A DNA stretch of 52,226 nt from Candidatus Hydrogenedentota bacterium. Lineage in GTDB: Bacteria > Hydrogenedentota > Hydrogenedentia > Hydrogenedentales > Hydrogenedentaceae. The first letter of the stretch is position 1; each line of letters begins with the position of its first letter. Below are positions 44,695 to 52,226 of the stretch, in pieces. The notes beneath the pieces were generated by a model, which made no database searches, was not told the origin of the DNA, and saw only the letters and a list, made by a program, of their open reading frames with translations. The DNA lies in the NCBI GenBank assembly GCA_026415215.1, contig JAOAHN010000014.1, positions 1 through 52,226 on the forward strand, written 5' to 3'. The position numbers were made by a program, and so were the translations under genes.

Positions 44695-46479
44695 GTGGAA
44701 TTGGAACATTTGGAAAAAGAAAAGAGTATTGGCATGGAAGAGTTTGAATTAAGAGACTTAAGAAAATTCTCGGATTTGTGGAAGCAATTTAAGGAAAAGT
44801 TTTACAGAGAGCCTATATTCAAGAGCATTATAAGTCCTTCTGAGGACTGGATGACTGAACTCGATTGGGAGCGGTTGTTATATAACAGGATTCTTCCACA
44901 TTCGGATTGTCTCGTTATTGCGGTGGCGGGAGGAACGAATACAGGTAAATCTACTATAACGAATGTGCTTTGCGGTCGAGAAGTGAGCCCTGTTAGGCAT
45001 ACTGCAGGGGCTACTAAAAGACCCGTGTTGATTGCATCCCCAAAGAAGTTTGAAATGTGTTTAAAAGGCGATATGTTTCCCCAATTCAAGCCTATGGCAT
45101 TGCGTCACATGGAAGATGCGTTAGACTCTTCTCATCCTCCAGACAGGTTGTTCGTGGAGGAAAATAGCGAAATGAGTGATAACTATCTGTTTTTGGATAC
45201 TCCGGATGTGGATTCTATTCGCAAAGAGCATTGGGATATTGCTGATAGGATTATCTCAGCAAGCGATGTGGTAATAGGAGTATTAACTGAAGAGAAATAT
45301 AATGATTTTGCAGTGGTAGAATTTTTCAAGCGAGTGAAGCAAGAAGGGAAGGTAATAATTCCTTTGATGAATAAAGTCAATACGGATTTGCCGAAAGCCT
45401 TAGAATATGCAAGGGAACAAGTATTACATTTTTTAAAAGAGGTAGGTCTTGAAGATAAAGTTGAATGTTTTTTATTTCCCCGTTGTGCGAATGTTTACGC
45501 TTCTAAACCAGTTTCCTTTGAAGATAGTGCTGTGAGTTTGGATAGGTTTATCTATCAGATACCTGTGGAAGAGACAAAACAGAGGGTATTAAGTGAAAGT
45601 GTAAAAAGTATGCAGAAGACTTTTTCCTCGTGGATCAAGGATAGTTTCATTAAAAAAACCCAATACCTGGAGAAAGTTTTTGAGGGTATAGAAAACGGCA
45701 TTAGGGGAGTTTTAGAAAAATTCTCTCCCATTCCCCCCAAGGATATGGAAGATTATTTAAAATCCGCTATTAAGAGTCGTTTGGGAGGGTTGAAATATTT
45801 AGTATTTTTACCTGGAAGTTTGGGAGAAATTATTTTTAGAAAAGATATAGGAAAAATGTACGAACTCGGCGAGGAAGTGAGGAAAAAGAATGAAGGCTCA
45901 ATATCGGAGTTACTTGAGGCCACATTTAAGCTCTTAAGTGAATCTGTTAACCAAATACCTGAAGAATTAAAAAATGAATTTAAAAAGAGGTTAGGAAAAT
46001 TATTCGAAGATAAGAAGGAAATTATAGGGGACTTTAAAGGGAGAATAGTTAATGAATTGAACTTAATTCCTGAGAGTATTTTGAAAGAGTTAGATTTAAT
46101 AGCGGATGATTTTATTACAAATAATCCTCTAACGGGTTTGAAACTAATTAGGCTTGTATCAGTATTGTTATTAGTTCTTGGTACAGGAGTGTTTGCATTT
46201 AGCTTAATTCCTGGAGCCTCAATGGTCCCGGAAGTTCTTGTATTTGGGGGCTCTGGCTTACTTTCATATATGTTGGAAAACGAGGGTTTCAAGTTATTGA
46301 GGGGTAAGATAAAGGACCAAGCTGATAGATGGATAGAGTCAAAGAGGAAAAAAGTGTTTGAAATGATTAAAGAAGATATGCTTGTGAAGTTATTTGGAGA
46401 CTGGCAGAGTTTTGTTTTGGAGAGTGAGGAATTTGCTAATAACGAGTGTGTAAAAAAGTTTTATGTAAGTGTTAGTTAG
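44695..46479 (+). CDS. Dynamin-like GTPase, first of a tandem pair
   Basis: 594 residues from GTG 44695 (weak ribosome-binding site; ATG 44734 is an alternative). G1 is GGTNTGKST (79-87), G3 DTPD, G4 NKVN, a complete GTPase set. A long helical region follows, with hydrophobic segments near residues 485-530 (LIRLVSVLLLVLGTGVFAFS; VLVFGGSGLLSYML) that could insert in the membrane. This layout resembles bacterial dynamin-like or YcjX/DUF3482-like proteins. It is followed after 132 bases by a second such gene. Confidence 0.78.
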   Translation: MELEHLEKEKSIGMEEFELRDLRKFSDLWKQFKEKFYREPIFKSIISPSEDWMTELDWERLLYNRILPHSDCLVIAVAGGTNTGKSTITNVLCGREVSPVRHTAGATKRPVLIASPKKFEMCLKGDMFPQFKPMALRHMEDALDSSHPPDRLFVEENSEMSDNYLFLDTPDVDSIRKEHWDIADRIISASDVVIGVLTEEKYNDFAVVEFFKRVKQEGKVIIPLMNKVNTDLPKALEYAREQVLHFLKEVGLEDKVECFLFPRCANVYASKPVSFEDSAVSLDRFIYQIPVEETKQRVLSESVKSMQKTFSSWIKDSFIKKTQYLEKVFEGIENGIRGVLEKFSPIPPKDMEDYLKSAIKSRLGGLKYLVFLPGSLGEIIFRKDIGKMYELGEEVRKKNEGSISELLEATFKLLSESVNQIPEELKNEFKKRLGKLFEDKKEIIGDFKGRIVNELNLIPESILKELDLIADDFITNNPLTGLKLIRLVSVLLLVLGTGVFAFSLIPGASMVPEVLVFGGSGLLSYMLENEGFKLLRGKIKDQADRWIESKRKKVFEMIKEDMLVKLFGDWQSFVLESEEFANNECVKKFYVSVS

Positions 46480-46611
46480 TTGGAGGGAGGGCTCCTTATT
46501 TTAATGTAACGAGTCCGCCACGAAAACTTGTAAGAGATTTCATGAATTAATTAAGTAAAATTTATATTTAATATAACCAGAAAAAATTTGGAATAAGGGT
46601 CAGTCACATAC

Positions 46612-48336
46612 ATGTATAAGACAGAAGACTATTTAGAAATCATTGATAACTTAGAGAGTTTAATAGAAAGTGATGAGCTAAGTGATTTGGAAGGTTTTAA
46701 GCACAATCTCCTTCCTAAATTGAAAATTCGACTTCAAGAGTTGAGAGAGAAAGTAAAATCTGTAGAGAATCTTTTGATATTGGCAATAGTTGGTGGATCA
46801 GGTGTTGGAAAATCTACATTGATAAATGCGATCGCAGGTGATAGGATAGCCAATACGAGTCCCTTTAGACCTTGTACAAATAATCCCCTGATTTATCACC
46901 CGTCAGATTGGTTAGTTCCAGACCACTTTAAGAAGTTTGATTGTGTACCTAAATCTGTGCTCAGCAACCTTGTGCTCATAGATACGCCTGATACGGATAC
47001 GATAGTAAGGGAACATCGGGATTTCGTTAAAGAGATTCTTACTCATTGTGATTTGATTATTTTTTGTGGTTCTGCTGAGAAATATCTTGATGAGGCGACA
47101 TGGGGACTATTGAGGGAACTAAAAGAGGAGCGTTCATTTGTGCTTGTGGAAACTAAGGTAGAATCAATTAAAGACTCTATTATGGAAAACTGGCTGAAAA
47201 TGCTTTCTGAAGAGGGAATAAGTCCGATTGCCCACTTTCGTGTGAACGCACTTGCAAGTTTTAATAGGAAAACAGTAGGAGGTGTCGAGGGGAATGAATT
47301 TGATTTTCCTGAATTTGAAAAATTCTTGAGTGAGTATCTCAATACTGATAAGGTGAGAAGGCATATCAAAAAGTTGAACATAATAGGAATGTTAAAAAAA
47401 TTGCAAGAGGAGTTAGAAAGGCATTTTAAAGAGTTAAGTTCAGGGATAAGAAATGTACACGATAGGATAAACGAGAGTAAGGAGGAGCTCTACACTTTGA
47501 GCACGAAGTTAGTAAAAAATTTTCTGAATGAGGACAAAAGTTTGCTATATAAAATTTTGAAGAATGCTTTGGCAACCCGATTACACGGAATATTCCAATG
47601 GATAGTAATCCTTTCGAATGTAATTGGAAGGCTACATTCTTTTTCGTGGTTGTCACCTATTAATTGGCTTAAAGCCTTGGGTAAAAAATTTGTTTTTTGG
47701 AAAGATGATGAAAAATGGGGTGAGAGCCAAAGGGATTCGGATAATATTGTGGCTTCTCTAATTTTAGGTTCGCTCTTGGCTCAAGTAGAAAAGTTAAGAG
47801 TAGAATTAGAGCCGAAACTGAATTCCGTGCACACCGATTTATTATTTTATTTCAGCAGTATGAGACTAAAGAAGGATGTTCTTAGTAACTTCGTTGAAGA
47901 ATATAAATATACTCTCTTCAGTAGGTCGAGTGATTTTTTAAAGAGGGCATTAATAGAGGAGATAGAGAAGAGGGCAAAATTCTACAGTGCTTACCTTCTT
48001 TTGAAATTGTTTTACCTACCGATTTATGTGTTTTTTCTTTATTTTGGCTGGAGATTGGTCCCAGGATATTTTAAAGGAGAGATTATAGATGTTAATAACT
48101 TTCTGGTATATTCCTCAGTAGTTTTTCTAATTATAGTAATCGTTATATATTGGTTATATAGTCAGGTACTCTATCTCTCTACGAAAAGAATGATTAAGGT
48201 ATTAAGTAAAAGGTTCCAAAATGAGTTGTTCACGATAATAAATCCATTTGAAAAGGTTGAGATGTTACTTGATAGATTGGAAAAAATTACTAAGAAGTTG
48301 AGAGAAGAAATAAGTAAGATTAATCAAATCGAATAA
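46612..48336 (+). CDS. Dynamin-like GTPase, second of the tandem pair
   Basis: 574 residues. G1 is GGSGVGKST (61-69), G3 DTPD and the G4 position reads ETKVES, a weak TKxD/NKxD variant. Coiled-coil-forming helices occupy about 250-330 and two transmembrane helices lie at about 465-520 (FYLPIYVFFLYFGWRLV; VFLIIVIVIYWLY), then a basic tail. The pairing with the upstream GTPase suggests a heteromeric membrane-remodelling or stress-response system, as in other tandem bacterial dynamin pairs. Confidence 0.78.
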   Translation: MYKTEDYLEIIDNLESLIESDELSDLEGFKHNLLPKLKIRLQELREKVKSVENLLILAIVGGSGVGKSTLINAIAGDRIANTSPFRPCTNNPLIYHPSDWLVPDHFKKFDCVPKSVLSNLVLIDTPDTDTIVREHRDFVKEILTHCDLIIFCGSAEKYLDEATWGLLRELKEERSFVLVETKVESIKDSIMENWLKMLSEEGISPIAHFRVNALASFNRKTVGGVEGNEFDFPEFEKFLSEYLNTDKVRRHIKKLNIIGMLKKLQEELERHFKELSSGIRNVHDRINESKEELYTLSTKLVKNFLNEDKSLLYKILKNALATRLHGIFQWIVILSNVIGRLHSFSWLSPINWLKALGKKFVFWKDDEKWGESQRDSDNIVASLILGSLLAQVEKLRVELEPKLNSVHTDLLFYFSSMRLKKDVLSNFVEEYKYTLFSRSSDFLKRALIEEIEKRAKFYSAYLLLKLFYLPIYVFFLYFGWRLVPGYFKGEIIDVNNFLVYSSVVFLIIVIVIYWLYSQVLYLSTKRMIKVLSKRFQNELFTIINPFEKVEMLLDRLEKITKKLREEISKINQIE

Positions 48337-48477
48337 CCTTTAAACTCCTCACTGGTTCGGGTAGAAATTTTTATTTGAAATTCGGTTGAGTATGTATGTA
48401 TAATCACTTTCCTTTCTTATAGAATTGAAAAAGTTGAGTTATGTTTTTTGAAAAATATATAACTGGGATATATTAAG

Positions 48478-48618
48478 ATGGGAAAAGGAGACAGAAAAAC
48501 AAGGCGTGGAAAAATTTGGCGTGGGACATTTGGTAAGACTCGGCTAAAGTCTAATAAAGAAAAGAAAAAAGAAGAAAAGCAAAGTAAAACAAATAGTTCT
48601 CAAGTAACTGCAAGTTGA
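48478..48618 (+). CDS. 30S ribosomal protein bTHX
   Basis: 46 residues starting [20 protein letters not shown], the THX/S31 signature, followed by a Lys/Glu/Ser-rich tail longer than usual (THX proteins are often about 25-30 residues). ATG 48478 is too short for ordinary ORF calls. It binds 16S rRNA at the top of the 30S head. It lies directly upstream of rpsL, and the promoter -35 box overlaps its stop codon. Confidence 0.9.
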   Translation: MGKGDRKTRRGKIWRGTFGKTRLKSNKEKKKEEKQSKTNSSQVTAS

Positions 48619-48644
48619 CATTCATAATTTATTTCTGATATCAT
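48615..48644 (+). promoter_or_regulatory. Promoter-like sequence ahead of the str operon
   Basis: A perfect TTGACA (48615-48620) and TATCAT (48639-48644) separated by 18 bases. The -35 box overlaps the TGA of bTHX. Located about 90 bases before rpsL. Confidence 0.5.
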
Positions 48645-48736
48645 ATTTTGCCCTTTTACTCCATTTCAAAAGGAATCTCATAAGCTTCAAAATAGGAAGT
48701 ACGGATAGAGAGGTTTTTGTTAGAGGAGGAATAAAA

Positions 48737-49162
48737 TTGCCGACGATAGGACAATTATTAAGGAATGCACGAGAGCCGAAGGTGAAGCGGACAAAGTCAC
48801 CCGCATTGATGGGATGTCCGCAAGCTTCGGGCACTTGCACTCGTGTATATACTATGACTCCGAAAAAGCCCAACTCCGCTTTGCGAAAGGTGGCTCGTGT
48901 GCGGTTGAAAAATGGTTACGAAGTTACAGTGTACATTCCTGGTGTTGGTCATAATCTTCAAGAACATTCTCAAGTCCTCATTCGTGGAGGGCGTGTTAAA
49001 GACTTACCAGGTGTGCGCTACCATGTTATCCGTGGTACTCTTGATGCCATCGGTGATTTAGGAGGAACTGCGTCAGTTAAGGAAGAAGGTGGAAAAAAGA
49101 TTCACATTGGACGATGGGTAAGTCGCTCTAAATATGGAGTAAAGAAACCCAAACAAAGTTAA
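48737..49162 (+). CDS. rpsL: 30S ribosomal protein S12
   Basis: 141 residues. The start is TTG 48737, supported by AGGAGGA six bases upstream; no ATG fits the known N-terminus [12 protein letters not shown]. The [14 protein letters not shown] and [13 protein letters not shown] segments are the decoding-centre loops, and Lys is at the position where changes give streptomycin resistance. First gene of the str operon. Confidence 0.97.
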   Translation: MPTIGQLLRNAREPKVKRTKSPALMGCPQASGTCTRVYTMTPKKPNSALRKVARVRLKNGYEVTVYIPGVGHNLQEHSQVLIRGGRVKDLPGVRYHVIRGTLDAIGDLGGTASVKEEGGKKIHIGRWVSRSKYGVKKPKQS

Positions 49163-49181
49163 TTTATAATGAGGTAGGCAT

Positions 49182-49655
49182 ATGCCAAGAAGAAGAGAAG
49201 TTCAAAGAAGAGAAGTATTACCCGATCCGAAGTACAACAATGCTTTAGTGGCGAAGTTTATTAACATAATTATGAAATCAGGCAAGAAAAGTATAGCGGA
49301 GAAGATTGTATATAAAGCTCTTGATATACTTAGGCAGAAAATGCCAGATAAAGACCCCATAGAAGTATTTACTCAAGCGGTAGAAAATGCTAAGCCTTTG
49401 GTTCATGTAAAGTCAAGGCGCGTGGGTGGTGCGACATATCAAGTTCCGGTGGAGATACTACCCCATGCAAGAACTTCTATAGCGCTTAGGTGGATAAGAG
49501 ATTTTTCTCGGAATCGTGGTGAGAAAACAATGCAGGAGCGCTTAGCCGCAGAGCTTATAGATTGTTATAACAAGACTGGTGCTACTATTAAGAAGAGAGA
49601 AGATACTCATAGAATGGCAGAAGCTAATAAAGCATTTATTCACTTCAGATATTAG
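49182..49655 (+). CDS. rpsG: 30S ribosomal protein S7
   Basis: 157 residues. [38 protein letters not shown]-type segment and [16 protein letters not shown] end are standard S7. It organises the 16S 3' major domain and is an autoregulator of the str operon in many bacteria. Starts 19 bases after rpsL. Confidence 0.97.
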   Translation: MPRRREVQRREVLPDPKYNNALVAKFINIIMKSGKKSIAEKIVYKALDILRQKMPDKDPIEVFTQAVENAKPLVHVKSRRVGGATYQVPVEILPHARTSIALRWIRDFSRNRGEKTMQERLAAELIDCYNKTGATIKKREDTHRMAEANKAFIHFRY

Positions 49656-49723
49656 AGAGTAATGAATTTGGAGATTATATATAAAAAAATTGTAGGTGTA
49701 ATCTTTGAAAAAAGTAGGAGAGA

Positions 49724-49777
49724 ATGGCTAACAGGCTGAGCTATGTGCTCCGGATCTCCGGGGCACTGCTCAGCTGA
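49724..49777 (+). CDS. Possible 17-residue leader peptide before fusA
   Basis: ATG 49724 with AGGAG three bases upstream, encoding [17 protein letters not shown], ending at TGA 49775. It overlaps a long hairpin (49735-49774), so translation of it could open or close the structure. GC-rich compared with the surrounding sequence. No similarity search possible. Confidence 0.35.
   Translation: MANRLSYVLRISGALLS
49735..49774 (+). promoter_or_regulatory. Strong two-part hairpin in the rpsG-fusA spacer
   Basis: Outer stem GCTGAGC (49735-49741) with GCTCAGC (49768-49774); inner 8-bp stem TGCTCCGG/CCGGGGCA (one G-T pair) around loop ATCT at 49746-49765. A candidate RNA structure controlling fusA. 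Confidence 0.6.
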
Positions 49778-49798
49778 ATATAGAGATAATGCGATTGT

Positions 49799-49815
49799 CC
49801 TGCATTTTATGCAGG
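49799..49815 (+). promoter_or_regulatory. Short perfect hairpin 85 bases before fusA
   Basis: CCTGCAT, loop TTT, ATGCAGG: a 7-bp perfect stem in the same spacer. No U-run follows, so it is not an intrinsic terminator. Confidence 0.5.
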
Positions 49816-49898
49816 GAATCGATTTAAAAGTTGAATCAGCGATAGCAGGGCCTCGGGTGAAGCGGAGTGCAAGCGTCACAACAGATGGAACAAAGCGC

Positions 49899-51998
49899 AT
49901 GCCACGCAAGTACCCGATAGAAAAAGTAAGAAATATAGGGATAGCGGCCCATATCGATGCCGGCAAGACCACCGTCACTGAACGCGTCTTGTACTACACC
50001 GGCCGAGTGCACCGCGTGGGTGAGGTCCATGACGGTGCCGCTACCATGGATTACATGGAGCAGGAACGGGAACGCGGCATCACTATAACCTCAGCAGCGA
50101 CTGCCTGTGAGTGGAAAGGCCACCGGTTAAATATAATTGATACTCCGGGGCATATAGATTTCACCGCAGAAGTGGAGCGCTGTATGAGGGTGTTAGATGG
50201 TGCAATTATAGTTTTCTGTGGTGTTGCAGGCGTCCAACCTCAATCTGAAACCGTCTGGAGGCAAGCAGATAGGTATAAGGTTCCACGAATTGCCTTCATC
50301 AATAAGATGGATCGGGAGGGCGCCAACTACTTCCACGCAATAGAAACTATAGAAAAGCGTCTACATGCGGTAACCCTTCCTGTCCAAATTCCAGTTGGGA
50401 GCGAGTCAAACTTCAGAGCAGTTATAGACCTTATCTCGGAAAGGATGGTTACTTGGGTCGGTGAGACTGTAGATTGCGTTCAGGTGTATGAGGATATTCC
50501 GGAAGAATACCGAGAAGAAGCCCAATTTTGGCGAAATCACCTCATAGAGACGGTGGCTGGCCTCGATGAAGAAGTACTTGGTCTCTGGGTAGAGGGCAAG
50601 TATATTCCCGTCGAGGTTTTAAAGAAAGCCATAAGAAAAATCTGCATCGATAGAAAAGGAACTCCTATTTTGTGCGGGAGTGCCTTAAAGAATAAAGGGA
50701 TTCGACTTCTTCTGGATGCGGTGGTAGATTATTTACCATCCCCTGCGGATTTACCCCCATATGAGGGATCGGATCCCAAGCGTCCGGAGAAGAAAATCCT
50801 TCGCTATCCCTCAGATGAAGAGCCATTTTGTGCCCTGGTTTTTAAGATTCTCAGTGATCCACATGTAGGAAAGTTGACATTTGTAAGAGTGTACTCTGGT
50901 GTTGTTGAGAGCGGAGAAGTATTACTTAATGTACGCACCGGTACTAAAGAGCGAATAGGTCGTTTAGTCGAACTACATGCGGACGAGAGAATCGAGATAA
51001 AAGAACTCAGGGCAGGTGATATTGGAGCAGTGATTGGAAGTAGATCTGCTTCAACTGGAGATACGCTTTGTTCTCCAAAACACCCTGTGGCGCTTATGCC
51101 TGTAACATTCCCTGAGCCAGTAGTGCACATCGCCATCGAGCCCAAGACAAAAGCAGACCAGGACAGATTAGCAAATGCGCTACACCGGTTTGCTGATGAA
51201 GACCCAACCTTCAAGGTAAGAGTAAACGAGGAGACGGGTCAGACTATCATAGCAGGAATGGGCGAACTTCATCTGGAGATAATAATAGACCGGATGAGAC
51301 GCGAATACGGAGTCGAAGCCCATGTAGGAAAGCCGGTTGTAGCATACCGAGAAACTGTACGGGCTGTAGGCACTGCAGATAAAAAGTTTGTTCGTCAAAC
51401 TGGTGGCAAAGGACAATATGGTCATGTAGTATTGACTGTAGAGCCGTTGCCTCGAGGAAGCGGTTTTCTCTTTGAGGACAAAACTGTGGGTGGAGTTATC
51501 CCGAAAAATTTCATCCCTGCAATTGAAAAAGGGTGTCGAGATGCCCTGGAAACAGGAGTGGTGGCGGGTTATCCGATGGTAGATGTGAAGATAACCTTAT
51601 TAGGTGGCTCTTACCATGAGGTTGACTCCAGTGACTTGGCGTTCCAAATTGCGGGCTCAATGGCTACAAAAGAGGCGGTTATGAATGCGAAGCCGATTCT
51701 ACTCGAGCCGATAATGAGGCTCGAAATAGACACGCCATCAGAGTATACTGGAGATATTATTACAGACATAGATAAACGCCGAGGCAGACTGCAGAACATG
51801 GAAACAGAAGGACATATACAGATTATCCATGCGTTCGTTCCTTTGGCGGAGTTATTCGGGTATGCAAATGATCTCCGTTCGCTTAGCCAAGGACGAGCCA
51901 ATTACAGCATGGAATTTTACCAGTATGAAATAGTGCCTGTAGAGGTTGCAAATAAGATTATGGAAAGAATCGGAAGTGCTTATAGATTTGAAGATTGA
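49899..51998 (+). CDS. fusA: Elongation factor G
   Basis: 699 residues from ATG 49899 ([20 protein letters not shown]), the expected N-terminus and length; an in-frame ATG at 49743 would add 52 residues unlike EF-G and was not used. G1 AHIDAGKTT, switch [28 protein letters not shown], all domains to the end are intact. It drives translocation on the ribosome. The first third is noticeably GC-richer than the rest. Confidence 0.95.
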   Translation: MPRKYPIEKVRNIGIAAHIDAGKTTVTERVLYYTGRVHRVGEVHDGAATMDYMEQERERGITITSAATACEWKGHRLNIIDTPGHIDFTAEVERCMRVLDGAIIVFCGVAGVQPQSETVWRQADRYKVPRIAFINKMDREGANYFHAIETIEKRLHAVTLPVQIPVGSESNFRAVIDLISERMVTWVGETVDCVQVYEDIPEEYREEAQFWRNHLIETVAGLDEEVLGLWVEGKYIPVEVLKKAIRKICIDRKGTPILCGSALKNKGIRLLLDAVVDYLPSPADLPPYEGSDPKRPEKKILRYPSDEEPFCALVFKILSDPHVGKLTFVRVYSGVVESGEVLLNVRTGTKERIGRLVELHADERIEIKELRAGDIGAVIGSRSASTGDTLCSPKHPVALMPVTFPEPVVHIAIEPKTKADQDRLANALHRFADEDPTFKVRVNEETGQTIIAGMGELHLEIIIDRMRREYGVEAHVGKPVVAYRETVRAVGTADKKFVRQTGGKGQYGHVVLTVEPLPRGSGFLFEDKTVGGVIPKNFIPAIEKGCRDALETGVVAGYPMVDVKITLLGGSYHEVDSSDLAFQIAGSMATKEAVMNAKPILLEPIMRLEIDTPSEYTGDIITDIDKRRGRLQNMETEGHIQIIHAFVPLAELFGYANDLRSLSQGRANYSMEFYQYEIVPVEVANKIMERIGSAYRFED

Positions 51999-52085
51999 TG
52001 TGCCAGAGTGACAACACTCTGTTTTTGAATATATGTGAAGATACAAAAAGTTGAACTTAACAATTAAGAATAGGAGATAAAGAAA

Positions 52086-52226
52086 ATGTCGAAGCAGAAG
52101 TTTGAGCGTAAGAAGCCGCATGTGAATGTTGGGACGATAGGTCATATTGATCATGGTAAGACGACATTGACGAGTGCGATAACGAAGGTATTGGCTAAGC
52201 GTGGTATGGCGCAGGCGATGGAGTTT
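52086..52226 (+). CDS. tuf: Elongation factor Tu, 5' part (runs off the window)
   Basis: 47 codons visible: [20 protein letters not shown] followed by [16 protein letters not shown], the EF-Tu P-loop region. Last visible gene of the str operon, 87 bases after fusA. Confidence 0.96.
   Translation, partial: MSKQKFERKKPHVNVGTIGHIDHGKTTLTSAITKVLAKRGMAQAMEF

Noticed and set aside
49743-49898. N-terminal extension of EF-G from ATG 49743
   Set aside because: The extra 52 residues are unlike EF-G and the region is dominated by hairpins; ATG 49899 gives the standard N-terminus.

Overview
The window looks like a chromosomal segment of an AT-rich, Gram-negative-type bacterium from an uncultivated lineage. 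The best clues are secreted proteins with Glu-Gly-rich linkers and a repeated LSELLRVIQFFN-GGYHC module (bases 372-584, with a related E-G linker in the gene at 6492-7460). I associate that combination with Hydrogenedentota and neighbouring candidate phyla, but this rests on memory of the motif and not on a search. Tat-exported Gfo/Idh/MocA and sugar-isomerase-like proteins, a DUF481 outer-membrane protein, a double LAB_N protein and kinase/FGE fusions fit the same picture. No phage, insertion sequence or CRISPR array was seen. There is one tRNA, Ala-GGC on the minus strand.

Layout. 1-626: broken 3' end of a GLUG-repeat surface protein. 1766-7460: minus-strand secreted or surface proteins around lgt. 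7549-15642: a kinase-FGE fusion, a Tat-exported fucose-isomerase-like protein, a macrodomain protein, an HGSNAT-like membrane protein, two small membrane proteins and a secreted Cys-TM anchored protein. 15747-23604: the most interesting block, described below. 24086-35739: LAB_N protein, tRNA-Ala, a GH5 endoglycoceramidase-like protein, an acyl-CoA ligase (MenE-like), a CocE/NonD hydrolase, a beta-helix protein, an EamA transporter, LeuB, and a Gfo/Idh/MocA gene cut by an in-frame TGA. 35833-44241: TPR protein, DUF481 porin-like protein, PilZ protein, then a sugar-nucleotide/glycan operon. 44695-48336: two tandem dynamin-like GTPases. 48478-52226: ribosomal THX and the str operon rpsL-rpsG-fusA-tuf.

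Candidate new system (15747-23604). A perfect TATAAT box with two dyads (16916-16966) precedes five consecutive short ORFs of 39-69 residues. Each starts with a similar basic N-terminus (such as MKHIKKVT or MRIKKIT), continues as a hydrophobic or amphipathic helix and, in four of five, ends in a Thr- or Gly-rich polar tail. Immediately downstream, with overlapping or near-touching starts, are two GNAT acetyltransferases, a CPBP (glutamic) intramembrane protease with all three motifs, an ABC ATPase, an ABC permease and a 598-residue protein. That last protein joins a PqqD/RRE-like domain, a radical-SAM/SPASM-derived core that has lost the CX3CX2C cluster motif but keeps a CX2CWX4CGGG segment, and a third GNAT domain. 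I interpret the block as a ribosomally made, modified, cleaved and exported peptide family whose maturation depends on acetyltransferases and an inactive radical-SAM scaffold. The function is inferred; the gene content and motifs are directly visible.
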